Shown one piece after another: positions 26,613-34,162 of a stretch of 64,000 bases of DNA. The stretch's first letter is position 1. Every line of letters starts with the position of its first letter. A model generated the notes under the pieces. That model ran no database searches, was not told the DNA's origin, and was given only the letters and a program-made list of their open reading frames with translations. The position numbers and the translations under genes are program-made. Origin of the DNA: Patiriisocius_A hiemis (GTDB taxonomy: Bacteria > Bacteroidota > Bacteroidia > Flavobacteriales > Flavobacteriaceae); the NCBI RefSeq assembly GCF_031846325.1, contig NZ_JAVRHZ010000004.1, positions 124,001-188,000 of the forward strand, read 5' to 3'.

Positions 26613-27545
26613 ATGGGACTTGGACATAAGAAAATAGTATCTCTTTTATCTGGACTTAAAACTTTTTTAAGGTCAAGGTTAAAACAATCTATATTTAATG
26701 AGGACACCAGATTATTGGCGATTGGAACTATGTTGTCCAAGCAACAATTTCAAATGGTATCAAGTAATATAAATGATTATGAATTCAAAATTTTTAGTCA
26801 ATGGGGAGATGATGGTATTATTCAATATTTAATTAAAAATTTATCTATAGAGAATACCACTTTTATCGAATTTGGTGTAGAAGATTATTTGGAGTCGAAT
26901 ACCCGTTTTTTAATGATGCACGATAATTGGTCCGGCTTTATTATTGATGGTTCTAATAAGTTTATTAAAAATTTAAAGAAGTATAAATGGTATTGGAAAT
27001 ATGATTTAAGAGGGAAATGTGCTTTTATTACTAAAGATAATATAAACTCTATTTTATTAAGTTCTGGGTTTAAAAGTTTAGGAATTTTAAGTGTAGATAT
27101 TGATGGTAATGATTACCATGTTCTTGAAGAGATTGATTTAGGTGTACTAAACCCTTCAATAATTATAGTAGAGTACAATGCGGTCTTTGGTAAAGATCGT
27201 TACATTACAGTACCTTATAAAGAAGATTTTGTAAGGAACAATATGCATTACAGTAACTTATATTTTGGAGCTTCTTTGCCTGCATTTACGCATGTAGCTA
27301 ATAATAAAGGATATGCATTAGTTGGCTGCACGATAGCTGGTAACAATGCTTATTTTGTTCGTCGAGATCTTCTGAATAAAAATGTTAGTGAACTTTCTAT
27401 AGAAGAAGCTTTTAAAGACAGTAAATTTAGAGAAAGCAGAAATAAAGATTATTCTCTTTCTTATTTAAGAGGCGATACTAGATTAGCAGAAATTAAAGGA
27501 ATGCCAGTAATTAACCTACTTACTGGTGAAGAGGAAGAAATTTAA
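26613..27545 (+). CDS. FkbM-like methyltransferase-fold protein of unknown function
   Basis: 310 residues, no membrane segment. The core TTFIEFGVEDYLESNTRFLMMHDNWSGFIIDGS resembles SAM-binding motif I plus the following acidic strand of FkbM-type enzymes, though the usual glycine-rich loop GxGxG is replaced by EFGVEDY. LGILSVDIDGNDYHVLEEI matches the FkbM motif (D-x-E/D-G-x-E/D). FkbM enzymes O-methylate sugars; homologues of this exact type occur near LPS genes. The weak SAM loop makes the activity uncertain. Own promoter; convergent with lptB (4-nt overlap of the ends). Confidence 0.55.
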   Translation: MGLGHKKIVSLLSGLKTFLRSRLKQSIFNEDTRLLAIGTMLSKQQFQMVSSNINDYEFKIFSQWGDDGIIQYLIKNLSIENTTFIEFGVEDYLESNTRFLMMHDNWSGFIIDGSNKFIKNLKKYKWYWKYDLRGKCAFITKDNINSILLSSGFKSLGILSVDIDGNDYHVLEEIDLGVLNPSIIIVEYNAVFGKDRYITVPYKEDFVRNNMHYSNLYFGASLPAFTHVANNKGYALVGCTIAGNNAYFVRRDLLNKNVSELSIEEAFKDSKFRESRNKDYSLSYLRGDTRLAEIKGMPVINLLTGEEEEI

Positions 27546-28282
27546 AATGATAATTTCTTTTTCCTAAGCTCAAAATTTTGACCTAAATATACTTTACGTA
27601 CCATTTCGTCTGCAGCTAACTCTTCGGGTTCTCCATGTTTTAAGATGCTTCCTTCAAACATTAAATAAGTTCTGTCTGTAATAGCAAGGGTCTCTTGTAC
27701 ATTATGGTCTGTAATCAAGATACCAATATTCTTGTTTTTAAGTTGCGCTACAATACGTTGTATATCCTCTACTGCAACTGGATCAACTCCCGCAAAAGGT
27801 TCATCTAGTAGTATAAAATGAGGGTCTGTAGCTAGGGCACGAGCAATTTCGGTACGTCTTCTTTCTCCACCACTTAATAAATCTCCTCTGTTTTTTCTAA
27901 TATGTCCTAAGCCAAACTCTTCAATAAGTGTGTCTGCTTTATGTTTTTGCTCTTTTTTTGAAAGCTTAGTGAGTTGTAAAACACTTAAAATATTATCTTC
28001 TACACTCAATTTCCTGAATACTGAGGCTTCTTGTGCTAAATAACCAATCCCATTTTGAGCTCTTTTGTACATTGGGAATTTGGTAATCTCTGTTCCTTCT
28101 AGGAAAATTCGACCCCCATTGGGCTTAATAAGACCAACAATCATGTAGAAAGAAGTAGTTTTACCAGCACCGTTTGGCCCAAGTAAACCAACAATTTCTC
28201 CTTGGTTTACCTCCACCGAAATACCCTTAACTACCTTTCGGCCTTTGTAAGACTTTATAAGATTTTCAGCTCTTAGTTTCAT
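27542..28282 (-). CDS. lptB: LPS export ABC transporter ATP-binding protein LptB
   Basis: 246 residues. All ABC ATPase motifs are present: Walker A GPNGAGKTT, Q-loop YLAQEASVFRKL, signature LSGGERRR, Walker B FILLDEPFAGVDP, switch His in ITDHNV. FAGVDPVAVEDIQ and the EASVFRKL Q-loop are typical of LptB rather than amino-acid transporters. It powers LPS extraction with LptF/LptG at the inner membrane; those partners are not in the window. Its 100-nt upstream region contains a 6-bp hairpin (minus strand, 28288-28305) close to the start and the box described next. Confidence 0.92.
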   Translation of the reverse strand: MKLRAENLIKSYKGRKVVKGISVEVNQGEIVGLLGPNGAGKTTSFYMIVGLIKPNGGRIFLEGTEITKFPMYKRAQNGIGYLAQEASVFRKLSVEDNILSVLQLTKLSKKEQKHKADTLIEEFGLGHIRKNRGDLLSGGERRRTEIARALATDPHFILLDEPFAGVDPVAVEDIQRIVAQLKNKNIGILITDHNVQETLAITDRTYLMFEGSILKHGEPEELAADEMVRKVYLGQNFELRKKKLSF

Positions 28283-28351
28283 ATTCTTTTCCGCGAAAAC
28301 GGAAATCTTTTAAAATTATGCACTTTAATGTTTTAGATACCATCTAAACGT

Positions 28352-28359
28352 TAAAAGTA
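28352..28359 (-). promoter_or_regulatory. Weak -7 box candidate for lptB
   Basis: The minus strand reads TACTTTTA, one base off TAnnTTTG, 69 nt upstream of the lptB start. No good -33 partner. Listed as the only candidate in the gap between lptB and the decarboxylase-like gene. Confidence 0.25.
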
Positions 28360-28383
28360 CAGCTAAATTTTCCGAAGAAAAAA

Positions 28384-28731
28384 TTACGCGTTATTCTCTA
28401 GAGCCTCCCAGTATTCATAAGCTCTTCTAAGATGAGGTATTACTATTGTTCCTCCTATAAGTAAAGAAACACTTAATGCTTCAACTACTTCTTCTTTAGT
28501 AATGTTTAGCTTATGGCAAGCTTCTAAATGATATCGTACACAATCATCACACCTAAGTACTAGTGAATTACCAAGTCCTAATAGTTCTTTTGTTTTTTTG
28601 GGTAAGGCACCTTCGGTAAAAGCATTGGTGTCTAGATTAAAAATTCTTTTTATAATCTTATTGTTATCTTCTAGTAACTTCTCGTTCATTTTTGAACGAT
28701 ACTCGTTAAATTCATCTACTATGTTAGGCAT
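28384..28731 (-). CDS. Carboxymuconolactone decarboxylase family protein (AhpD-like)
   Basis: 115 residues, a single CMD domain. The redox-type motif RCDDCVRYHLEAC has the CxxC with the downstream His seen in AhpD-like peroxidase/reductase proteins. Small helical cytoplasmic protein, normally a homo-oligomer. The stop of this gene is followed by the lptB leader and its start overlaps tatC by 8 nt, so it is the last gene of the kdsD-tatC-cmd operon. Function in that operon is unknown; a thiol-dependent peroxidase role is possible. Confidence 0.85.
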   Translation of the reverse strand: MPNIVDEFNEYRSKMNEKLLEDNNKIIKRIFNLDTNAFTEGALPKKTKELLGLGNSLVLRCDDCVRYHLEACHKLNITKEEVVEALSVSLLIGGTIVIPHLRRAYEYWEALENNA

Positions 28732-29563
28732 TTCTTTTCTTTTCTTTTTTTAATTGGTTTTTTATCACCGCTTTAGAAATAAAAATTGATATTTCGTATA
28801 AAATAATTACTGGTACTGCAACAATAATTTGACTAGCAACATCCGGAGGTGTTATTATAGCTGAAAGTAATAAAACTCCAACTAAAGAGAACTTACGGTA
28901 TTTACGTAAAATTTCTGGTGTTACAACTCCTATTTTAGTCAAGAAGTAAATTATAATGGGTAACTCAAAAATTAATCCACTTGCTAAAACCGAAGCTCTT
29001 ACAAGTCCTATATAGCTACTTAAGTCAAACTCGTTTAAAACCTGTTCACTCACCTGATAACTTCCTAAAAAATTAATAGATAGTGGTGTTACAACATAAT
29101 ACCCAAAGAGTACTCCAATAAAAAACAGGAATGAGGCGATTAGTATAAAACCTCTACTAGTTTTACGCTCGTTGTCTCGTAAGCCAGGACTAATAAATTT
29201 CCAAAATTCATATAAAATATATGGGAAAGCTAGAATAAAGCCTGCTGTAATAGAGGTCCATATATGTGCAGAGAATTGCCCTGCCATTGTTCTACTTTGG
29301 ATAGTAAATGGCAGTTTTTCAAAACAAAAGCTATCTTCAAAACCTAAAAATGTAGCTGCTTTACAAAGAATTTCATATGTTGGAAAACTTCCATAAGAAG
29401 GTCCAAGTAGTAAAATATCAAAAATGAAGGTTTTAGCAATAAAAGCTATTGTCCCCATTATTACTACAACAGCAGTTGAGCGAATTAAGTGCCAACGCAA
29501 TTCTTCCAAATGATCCAGAAAAGACATCTCTTTTTCATTAGATGTGGTTGCGTTTTTTGTCAT
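28724..29563 (-). CDS. tatC: Twin-arginine translocase subunit TatC
   Basis: 279 residues, six hydrophobic helices. The N-terminal FLDHLEELRWHLIRS carries the conserved Glu of the twin-arginine-peptide binding site; the second conserved acidic position is in LIFELPIIIYFL; SAIITPPDVASQ near the end is the family P-D motif. Exports folded proteins across the inner membrane with TatA, which is not seen here. An insertion at about 50-85 (GPSYGSFPTYEILCKAATFLG) forms a longer first periplasmic loop, as in other Bacteroidota. Its start shares one base with the kdsD stop. Confidence 0.95.
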   Translation of the reverse strand: MTKNATTSNEKEMSFLDHLEELRWHLIRSTAVVVIMGTIAFIAKTFIFDILLLGPSYGSFPTYEILCKAATFLGFEDSFCFEKLPFTIQSRTMAGQFSAHIWTSITAGFILAFPYILYEFWKFISPGLRDNERKTSRGFILIASFLFFIGVLFGYYVVTPLSINFLGSYQVSEQVLNEFDLSSYIGLVRASVLASGLIFELPIIIYFLTKIGVVTPEILRKYRKFSLVGVLLLSAIITPPDVASQIIVAVPVIILYEISIFISKAVIKNQLKKEKKRNA

Positions 29564-30564
29564 TAAATAATTCCTTCTTTGGTTAAATTATGGATATGCA
29601 CTACGCCGCAGTAATTTCCCTTATCTTCAGCAAGTAATTGTGTAATGCCATGGTTGTCCATTAGCTTCATAGCTTCAACAGCCATTGCATCATTATCAAT
29701 TTTTTTAGGGTTTTTGGTCATAATGTCTTTTGCAGTAAGTCCTTTAAAACTATCTACTTTGGTTAACATTCTACGTAAATCACCATCTGTAATTATGCCA
29801 ATAATTTTACTGTCTTTAACAACAGCAGTAACCCCAAGCATTTTTTTTGATATTTCTACTATTACATCTTTTACATCTGTATCTGGGTGTACTTCTGGTT
29901 TTTCATTTAGAGAAGTAAGGTTACTTACTCTTAAATATAACTTTTTCCCTAAAGATCCTCCAGGATGAAATCTCGCAAAATCTTTACTTGAGAAACCACG
30001 TAAATCTAGTAAGCACATAGCCAATGCATCACCAATAACAAGTTGAGCAGTTGTGCTGGTTGTTGGTGCTAAGTTATTTGGGCAAGCTTCCTTTTCTACA
30101 TATGCATTTAAAACATAATCTGCTTGCGTTCCTAAAAATGAAGCTTTATTTGAAGTAATTGCTATAAGTTTATTGCCTCTAGCCTTAATTAATGGTACAA
30201 GAACTTTAATCTCTGGCGTATTCCCGCTTTTAGAGATACATATTACACTATCATCTTCTAGAATAGTTCCTAAATCACCATGAATAGCATCTGCTGCATG
30301 CATAAAAATAGCTGGAGTTCCAGTAGAATTAAGTGTAGCAACAATTTTTGTAGCAATATTTGCGCTTTTACCAATACCAGTAACTATAACTCTCCCATGA
30401 GATTTAAAGATATAGTCTACAGCATCAGAAAATTCCCTGTCAACCAAACTTGCTAAATGCATAATAGCATTACTCTCGGTTACAATGGTCTTTTTAGCGA
30501 CAGATATTACTCTTTCTTCGATATTCAAGATGTTACGCTTTTTAATTTTTGTTACTGTATCCAT
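29563..30564 (-). CDS. kdsD: Arabinose-5-phosphate isomerase, KpsF/GutQ family
   Basis: 333 residues. SIS domain at about 45-180 (VTGIGKSANIATKIVATLNSTGTPAIFMHAADAIHGDLG, ISKSGNTPEI) followed by two CBS domains (about 215-333; ITDGDLRRML, LLAEDKGNYCGVVHIHNLTKEGII). It converts ribulose-5-P to arabinose-5-P, the first step of Kdo synthesis for LPS, consistent with lptB nearby. First gene of the operon with tatC and the decarboxylase-like gene. The first about 15 residues (MDTVTKIKKRN) are poorly conserved, so the start is the least certain point. Confidence 0.92.
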   Translation of the reverse strand: MDTVTKIKKRNILNIEERVISVAKKTIVTESNAIMHLASLVDREFSDAVDYIFKSHGRVIVTGIGKSANIATKIVATLNSTGTPAIFMHAADAIHGDLGTILEDDSVICISKSGNTPEIKVLVPLIKARGNKLIAITSNKASFLGTQADYVLNAYVEKEACPNNLAPTTSTTAQLVIGDALAMCLLDLRGFSSKDFARFHPGGSLGKKLYLRVSNLTSLNEKPEVHPDTDVKDVIVEISKKMLGVTAVVKDSKIIGIITDGDLRRMLTKVDSFKGLTAKDIMTKNPKKIDNDAMAVEAMKLMDNHGITQLLAEDKGNYCGVVHIHNLTKEGII

Positions 30565-30623
30565 AAATTACTATATTTAGTATAGAATTATATTAAGTAG
30601 ATACATAATTACCTTAAAGGTTG

Positions 30624-30654
30624 CAAAATTACAATTGTTCCCCTGTTTCTGCAA
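30624..30654 (-). promoter_or_regulatory. Bacteroidota-type promoter of the kdsD operon
   Basis: On the minus strand TTG (30652-30654) and TAATTTTG (30624-30631, followed by C) are 20 nt apart, a full match to the -33/-7 arrangement of this phylum. The start codon of kdsD lies 59 nt downstream of the -7 box, leaving a leader of about 50 nt. It is in the 134-nt divergent region shared with recQ. Confidence 0.62.
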
Positions 30655-30698
30655 TTTTATTTAAGGTCTAACATAAAATATAAAAACCGAATAACAGC

Positions 30699-32894
30699 GT
30701 GGCTGAAATTGATATTTACGCATCATTAAAGAAATATTTTGGATTTAGTCAATTTAAAGGACTACAAGAAGATGTTATAAAAAGTATTATGGCTAATAAT
30801 AACACCTTTGTTATTATGCCTACAGGAGGAGGGAAATCTCTTTGCTATCAATTACCAGCTTTAATGAAGGATGGTACTGCAATTGTAGTATCACCTCTTA
30901 TTGCATTAATGAAAAATCAAGTAGATGCTCTAAGAGCATTGTCTTCTGAAAACGGAATTGCTCATGTTTTAAATTCATCTTTAAATAAAACCGAAGTAAA
31001 ACAAGTAAAAGAAGACATATCTAATGGAATCACAAAACTTTTGTACGTGGCTCCAGAGTCCCTGACAAAAGAAGAATATGTAGATTTTTTACAGAATGAA
31101 ACAATTTCATTTTTAGCAATTGATGAAGCACATTGCATAAGTGAGTGGGGGCATGACTTTAGACCCGAATACCGAAATCTTAAAAGTATAATTAATAGAA
31201 TAGGAAACGACATTCCAATTATAGGATTAACCGCTACAGCAACTCCTAAGGTACAAGAAGACATACTTAAAAATTTAGGAATGCCAGATGCAAATACCTT
31301 TAAAGCATCTTTTAATCGTCCTAATCTTTATTATGAAATCCGTCCAAAAACAAAGAATGTTGATGCAGATATTACTCGCTTTGTAAAGCAAAACGATGGG
31401 AAAAGCGGTATTATATATTGCTTGAGTAGAAAACGAGTTGAAGAACTTGCACAAACGCTTCAGGTTAACGGTATTAAAGCAGTACCGTACCATGCTGGGC
31501 TTGATGGTAAAACACGTGTAAAGCATCAAGATATGTTTTTAATGGAAGATGTAGATGTTGTTGTTGCGACCATTGCCTTCGGAATGGGTATAGACAAACC
31601 AGATGTTAGGTTTGTTATACATAATGATATTCCTAAAAGTATAGAAAGTTATTATCAAGAAACAGGACGTGCTGGTCGCGATGGAGGAGAAGGGCATTGT
31701 TTAGCTTTTTACAATTATAAAGATGTAGAAAAGCTGGAGAAATTTATGAGTGGAAAACCTGTGGCTGAACAAGAGATAGGGCATGCTTTGTTACAAGAGA
31801 TTGTTGCATTTGCAGAAACCTCTATGTCTCGACGTAAGTTTATTTTACATTATTTTGGAGAAGATTTTGATAATGAAACTGGCGAAGGTGGTGATATGGA
31901 CGATAACATGCGTCACCCCAAAAAACAACATGAAGCTAAGGATGAAACGCTTACCCTATTAAATGTAGTTGAAAAATCTAATCAACAATACAAAGCAAAA
32001 GAGGTTGTAAATATTCTTATTGGGCATGAAAATGCATTAATGAAATCTCACCGTATTAGTAGTCAAGACTATTTTGGTGTTGGAAAAGAGCAAGATGCAG
32101 CGTATTGGATGGCATTATTGAGGCAATTACTCGTTGCTGGATATATTAGAAAAGATATAGAAAGTTATGGTGTAGTGAAGCTAACTAAAAGAGGGAAAGA
32201 GTTTATGGATGCGCCTAGCTCTTTTATGATGACTGAAGACCACTCCTATGATGAAAACGTAAATGATGCTATTATAGTTAATCAAAAAGGAGGAAATGCA
32301 ACCGCAGATGAAGCTTTGTTTAAATTATTAAAGGCCGAACGAAAAAAGGTAGCAGATAAACTTGAACTCCCTCCCTTCGTTATTTTTCAAGATCCCTCAC
32401 TTGAAGATATGGCGCTAAAATACCCTATTACAATGGACGAACTTTCTAATGTTCATGGAGTAGGAGAGAGCAAGGCTAAAAAGTTTGGAGCATCATTTTT
32501 AAAACTAATTCAAGATTATGTTGAGGAAAATGATATCATTCGTCCAGACGATTTTGTTGTAAAATCTACAGGTAGTAATAGTGCATTAAAACTGTATATT
32601 ATTCAAAATGTAGATAGAAAGTTACCTCTTGATGATATTGCTTCTGCAAAAGGTCTTGATATGGAAGACTTTATAAAAGAAATGGAAGCTATTGTATATA
32701 GCGGTACTAAATTAAATATTAATTATTGGATTGAAGAAATCTTAGACGAAGACCAACAAGAAGAAATTCACGAGTATTTTCTAGAAGCTGAAACCGATAC
32801 TATAGATGCTGCTATGGAAGAGTTTGATGGCGATTATGACACCGAAGAACTCCGCTTGTATAGAATTAAATTTATTAGTGAAGTAGCTAACTAA
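30699..32894 (+). CDS. recQ: ATP-dependent DNA helicase RecQ
   Basis: 731 residues, GTG start. 3'-5' helicase for recombination and fork repair. Motif 0 FGFSQFKGLQEDV, Walker A MPTGGGKSLCYQ, DEAH box AIDEAHCISEWGHDFRPEY, motif III GLTATATPKV and motif VI ETGRAGRDG are intact. A winged-helix/RQC region and an HRDC domain (about 540-605, LPPFVIFQDPSLEDMA) follow, then a 100-residue C-terminal extension. Odd: the four zinc-binding cysteines of E. coli-type RecQ are absent; at about 370-410 the chain reads TSMSRRKFILHYFGE and then an acidic stretch without Cys. Divergent from kdsD. Confidence 0.95.
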   Translation: MAEIDIYASLKKYFGFSQFKGLQEDVIKSIMANNNTFVIMPTGGGKSLCYQLPALMKDGTAIVVSPLIALMKNQVDALRALSSENGIAHVLNSSLNKTEVKQVKEDISNGITKLLYVAPESLTKEEYVDFLQNETISFLAIDEAHCISEWGHDFRPEYRNLKSIINRIGNDIPIIGLTATATPKVQEDILKNLGMPDANTFKASFNRPNLYYEIRPKTKNVDADITRFVKQNDGKSGIIYCLSRKRVEELAQTLQVNGIKAVPYHAGLDGKTRVKHQDMFLMEDVDVVVATIAFGMGIDKPDVRFVIHNDIPKSIESYYQETGRAGRDGGEGHCLAFYNYKDVEKLEKFMSGKPVAEQEIGHALLQEIVAFAETSMSRRKFILHYFGEDFDNETGEGGDMDDNMRHPKKQHEAKDETLTLLNVVEKSNQQYKAKEVVNILIGHENALMKSHRISSQDYFGVGKEQDAAYWMALLRQLLVAGYIRKDIESYGVVKLTKRGKEFMDAPSSFMMTEDHSYDENVNDAIIVNQKGGNATADEALFKLLKAERKKVADKLELPPFVIFQDPSLEDMALKYPITMDELSNVHGVGESKAKKFGASFLKLIQDYVEENDIIRPDDFVVKSTGSNSALKLYIIQNVDRKLPLDDIASAKGLDMEDFIKEMEAIVYSGTKLNINYWIEEILDEDQQEEIHEYFLEAETDTIDAAMEEFDGDYDTEELRLYRIKFISEVAN

Positions 32895-33020
32895 CTTGCA
32901 TCATTTCATTTCTTTGTTCTTTAAGATATAGCCTCGTAATTATAATTTTCAATAGGTGTTAAGTAATAATATTTAGTGAATTAGGGGTGTTTTTTTAGTG
33001 AAGTTGCTAATTACTATTTA

Positions 33021-34064
33021 TTAATCTTCACATACAACAGCCTCAATAGTTAAGTAATTTATTACAACCAGATTTTCAGTTTCAATATCTTCAATTCTTA
33101 CATATAAATCTTGAGGGTTGGCAGTATTGTTATAAACATTTTCTAGAATTGGATTTGTACCGTTTTGAGCATCATCTTCAGTTTCATGAAAAGAATAGGT
33201 TACAGGATTCGCATTATTAATATCTGCTACATTTCCAAAGCAATAAATATAATTTGATAACATAAAATCAGCTGTCCCAGAACCTTCTTCTGTTTCACAA
33301 ACTTGAAAAGCTTCGTCAGAGCTACAATCAAGATTACACTCACTAAAAATCTTATACTCATCACCATTTTCATTAACTAAAGTAGTAATATTATTTTCAA
33401 AATCTACTTCTGCTTTCCAATCAAAGTTCCAATCCTGACCAATTGTGTCATCATTTACAAAAATATTAAGATGAAGCTCTTCATTTATGAATAAGAATGT
33501 CCAAGTCCCAAAGTAAATATTTCCATTATGATAAAATTTTCCAACACCTAAGGAATTAAAAATAAATTGTGAACTTTCATAATTGGTATTTGTATTGCTG
33601 AGGTTTTCAATATTCCAAACACAATTTAATCTTGCAATATGATTTTCACATTCCATAAGAATTTGGGTCTGCATACAATTTTTTATAGCTTCTTGTAATT
33701 CTTCATTATTATTTATTTCTACGACTTCTCCTGAAGCATTAGTTCCAGTAATTGGGTAACTAATACTTATAGAATGTCCATCTGGAAGTTCATCAAGAAG
33801 TAAAACAAATTCTTGATCGTTTTGAAGTCCAACAGATTCAATAAATTCTTGATTTTCGTCAAAGACGAATATTGCAAATGGGTAGTCAAATTCAATACAG
33901 GTTATTGCTTCGTTATCATCATTCTCATCTGAGACTCTATCTAATAGGTTATATAATTCTGAGTCTGTTTCAATATAGTTCCTTGTAATATTTGCTTCTG
34001 TAATAGGTTCATCTTCACACGCAACAACAATAAGTAATACTAGGAGTAATTTTAAATATTTCAT
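33021..34064 (-). CDS. Secreted lipoprotein with acidic N-module, lipocalin-like domain and adhesin-type repeat
   Basis: 347 residues. Lipobox LLIVVAC with Cys16 followed by EDEP. Residues about 52-130 (CIEFDYPFAIFVFD ... INNNEELQEAIKNC) match the Cys-bounded module found twice in each of the large lipoproteins at 57432 and 59842. About 145-245 (LNCVWNIENL ... FNSLGVGKFYHNGNIYFGTWTF) is a divergent copy of their lipocalin-like domain. The end (NPVTYSFHETEDDAQNGTNPI, DLYVRIEDIET) resembles one repeat of large flavobacterial surface adhesins. Probably at the outer membrane. Function unknown; no ECF-type motif lies upstream, unlike its two relatives. Confidence 0.75.
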   Translation of the reverse strand: MKYLKLLLVLLIVVACEDEPITEANITRNYIETDSELYNLLDRVSDENDDNEAITCIEFDYPFAIFVFDENQEFIESVGLQNDQEFVLLLDELPDGHSISISYPITGTNASGEVVEINNNEELQEAIKNCMQTQILMECENHIARLNCVWNIENLSNTNTNYESSQFIFNSLGVGKFYHNGNIYFGTWTFLFINEELHLNIFVNDDTIGQDWNFDWKAEVDFENNITTLVNENGDEYKIFSECNLDCSSDEAFQVCETEEGSGTADFMLSNYIYCFGNVADINNANPVTYSFHETEDDAQNGTNPILENVYNNTANPQDLYVRIEDIETENLVVINYLTIEAVVCED

Positions 34065-34106
34065 AATAAGATGGTTTAATAAATTAGCGCCAAAAACTAT
34101 TCCATA

Positions 34107-34142
34107 AAAAAAGCACCTTTCAATATTGAAAGGTGCTTTTTT
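34107..34142 (-). terminator. Rho-independent terminator of pnp
   Basis: An almost perfect palindrome with arms GCACCTTTCAAT / ATTGAAAGGTGC flanked by A- and T-runs, 21 nt after the pnp stop on the minus strand. Being symmetrical it could stop transcription in either direction, but only pnp approaches it. Confidence 0.85.
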
Positions 34143-34162
34143 GATATTGGAAGAAAATTTAC

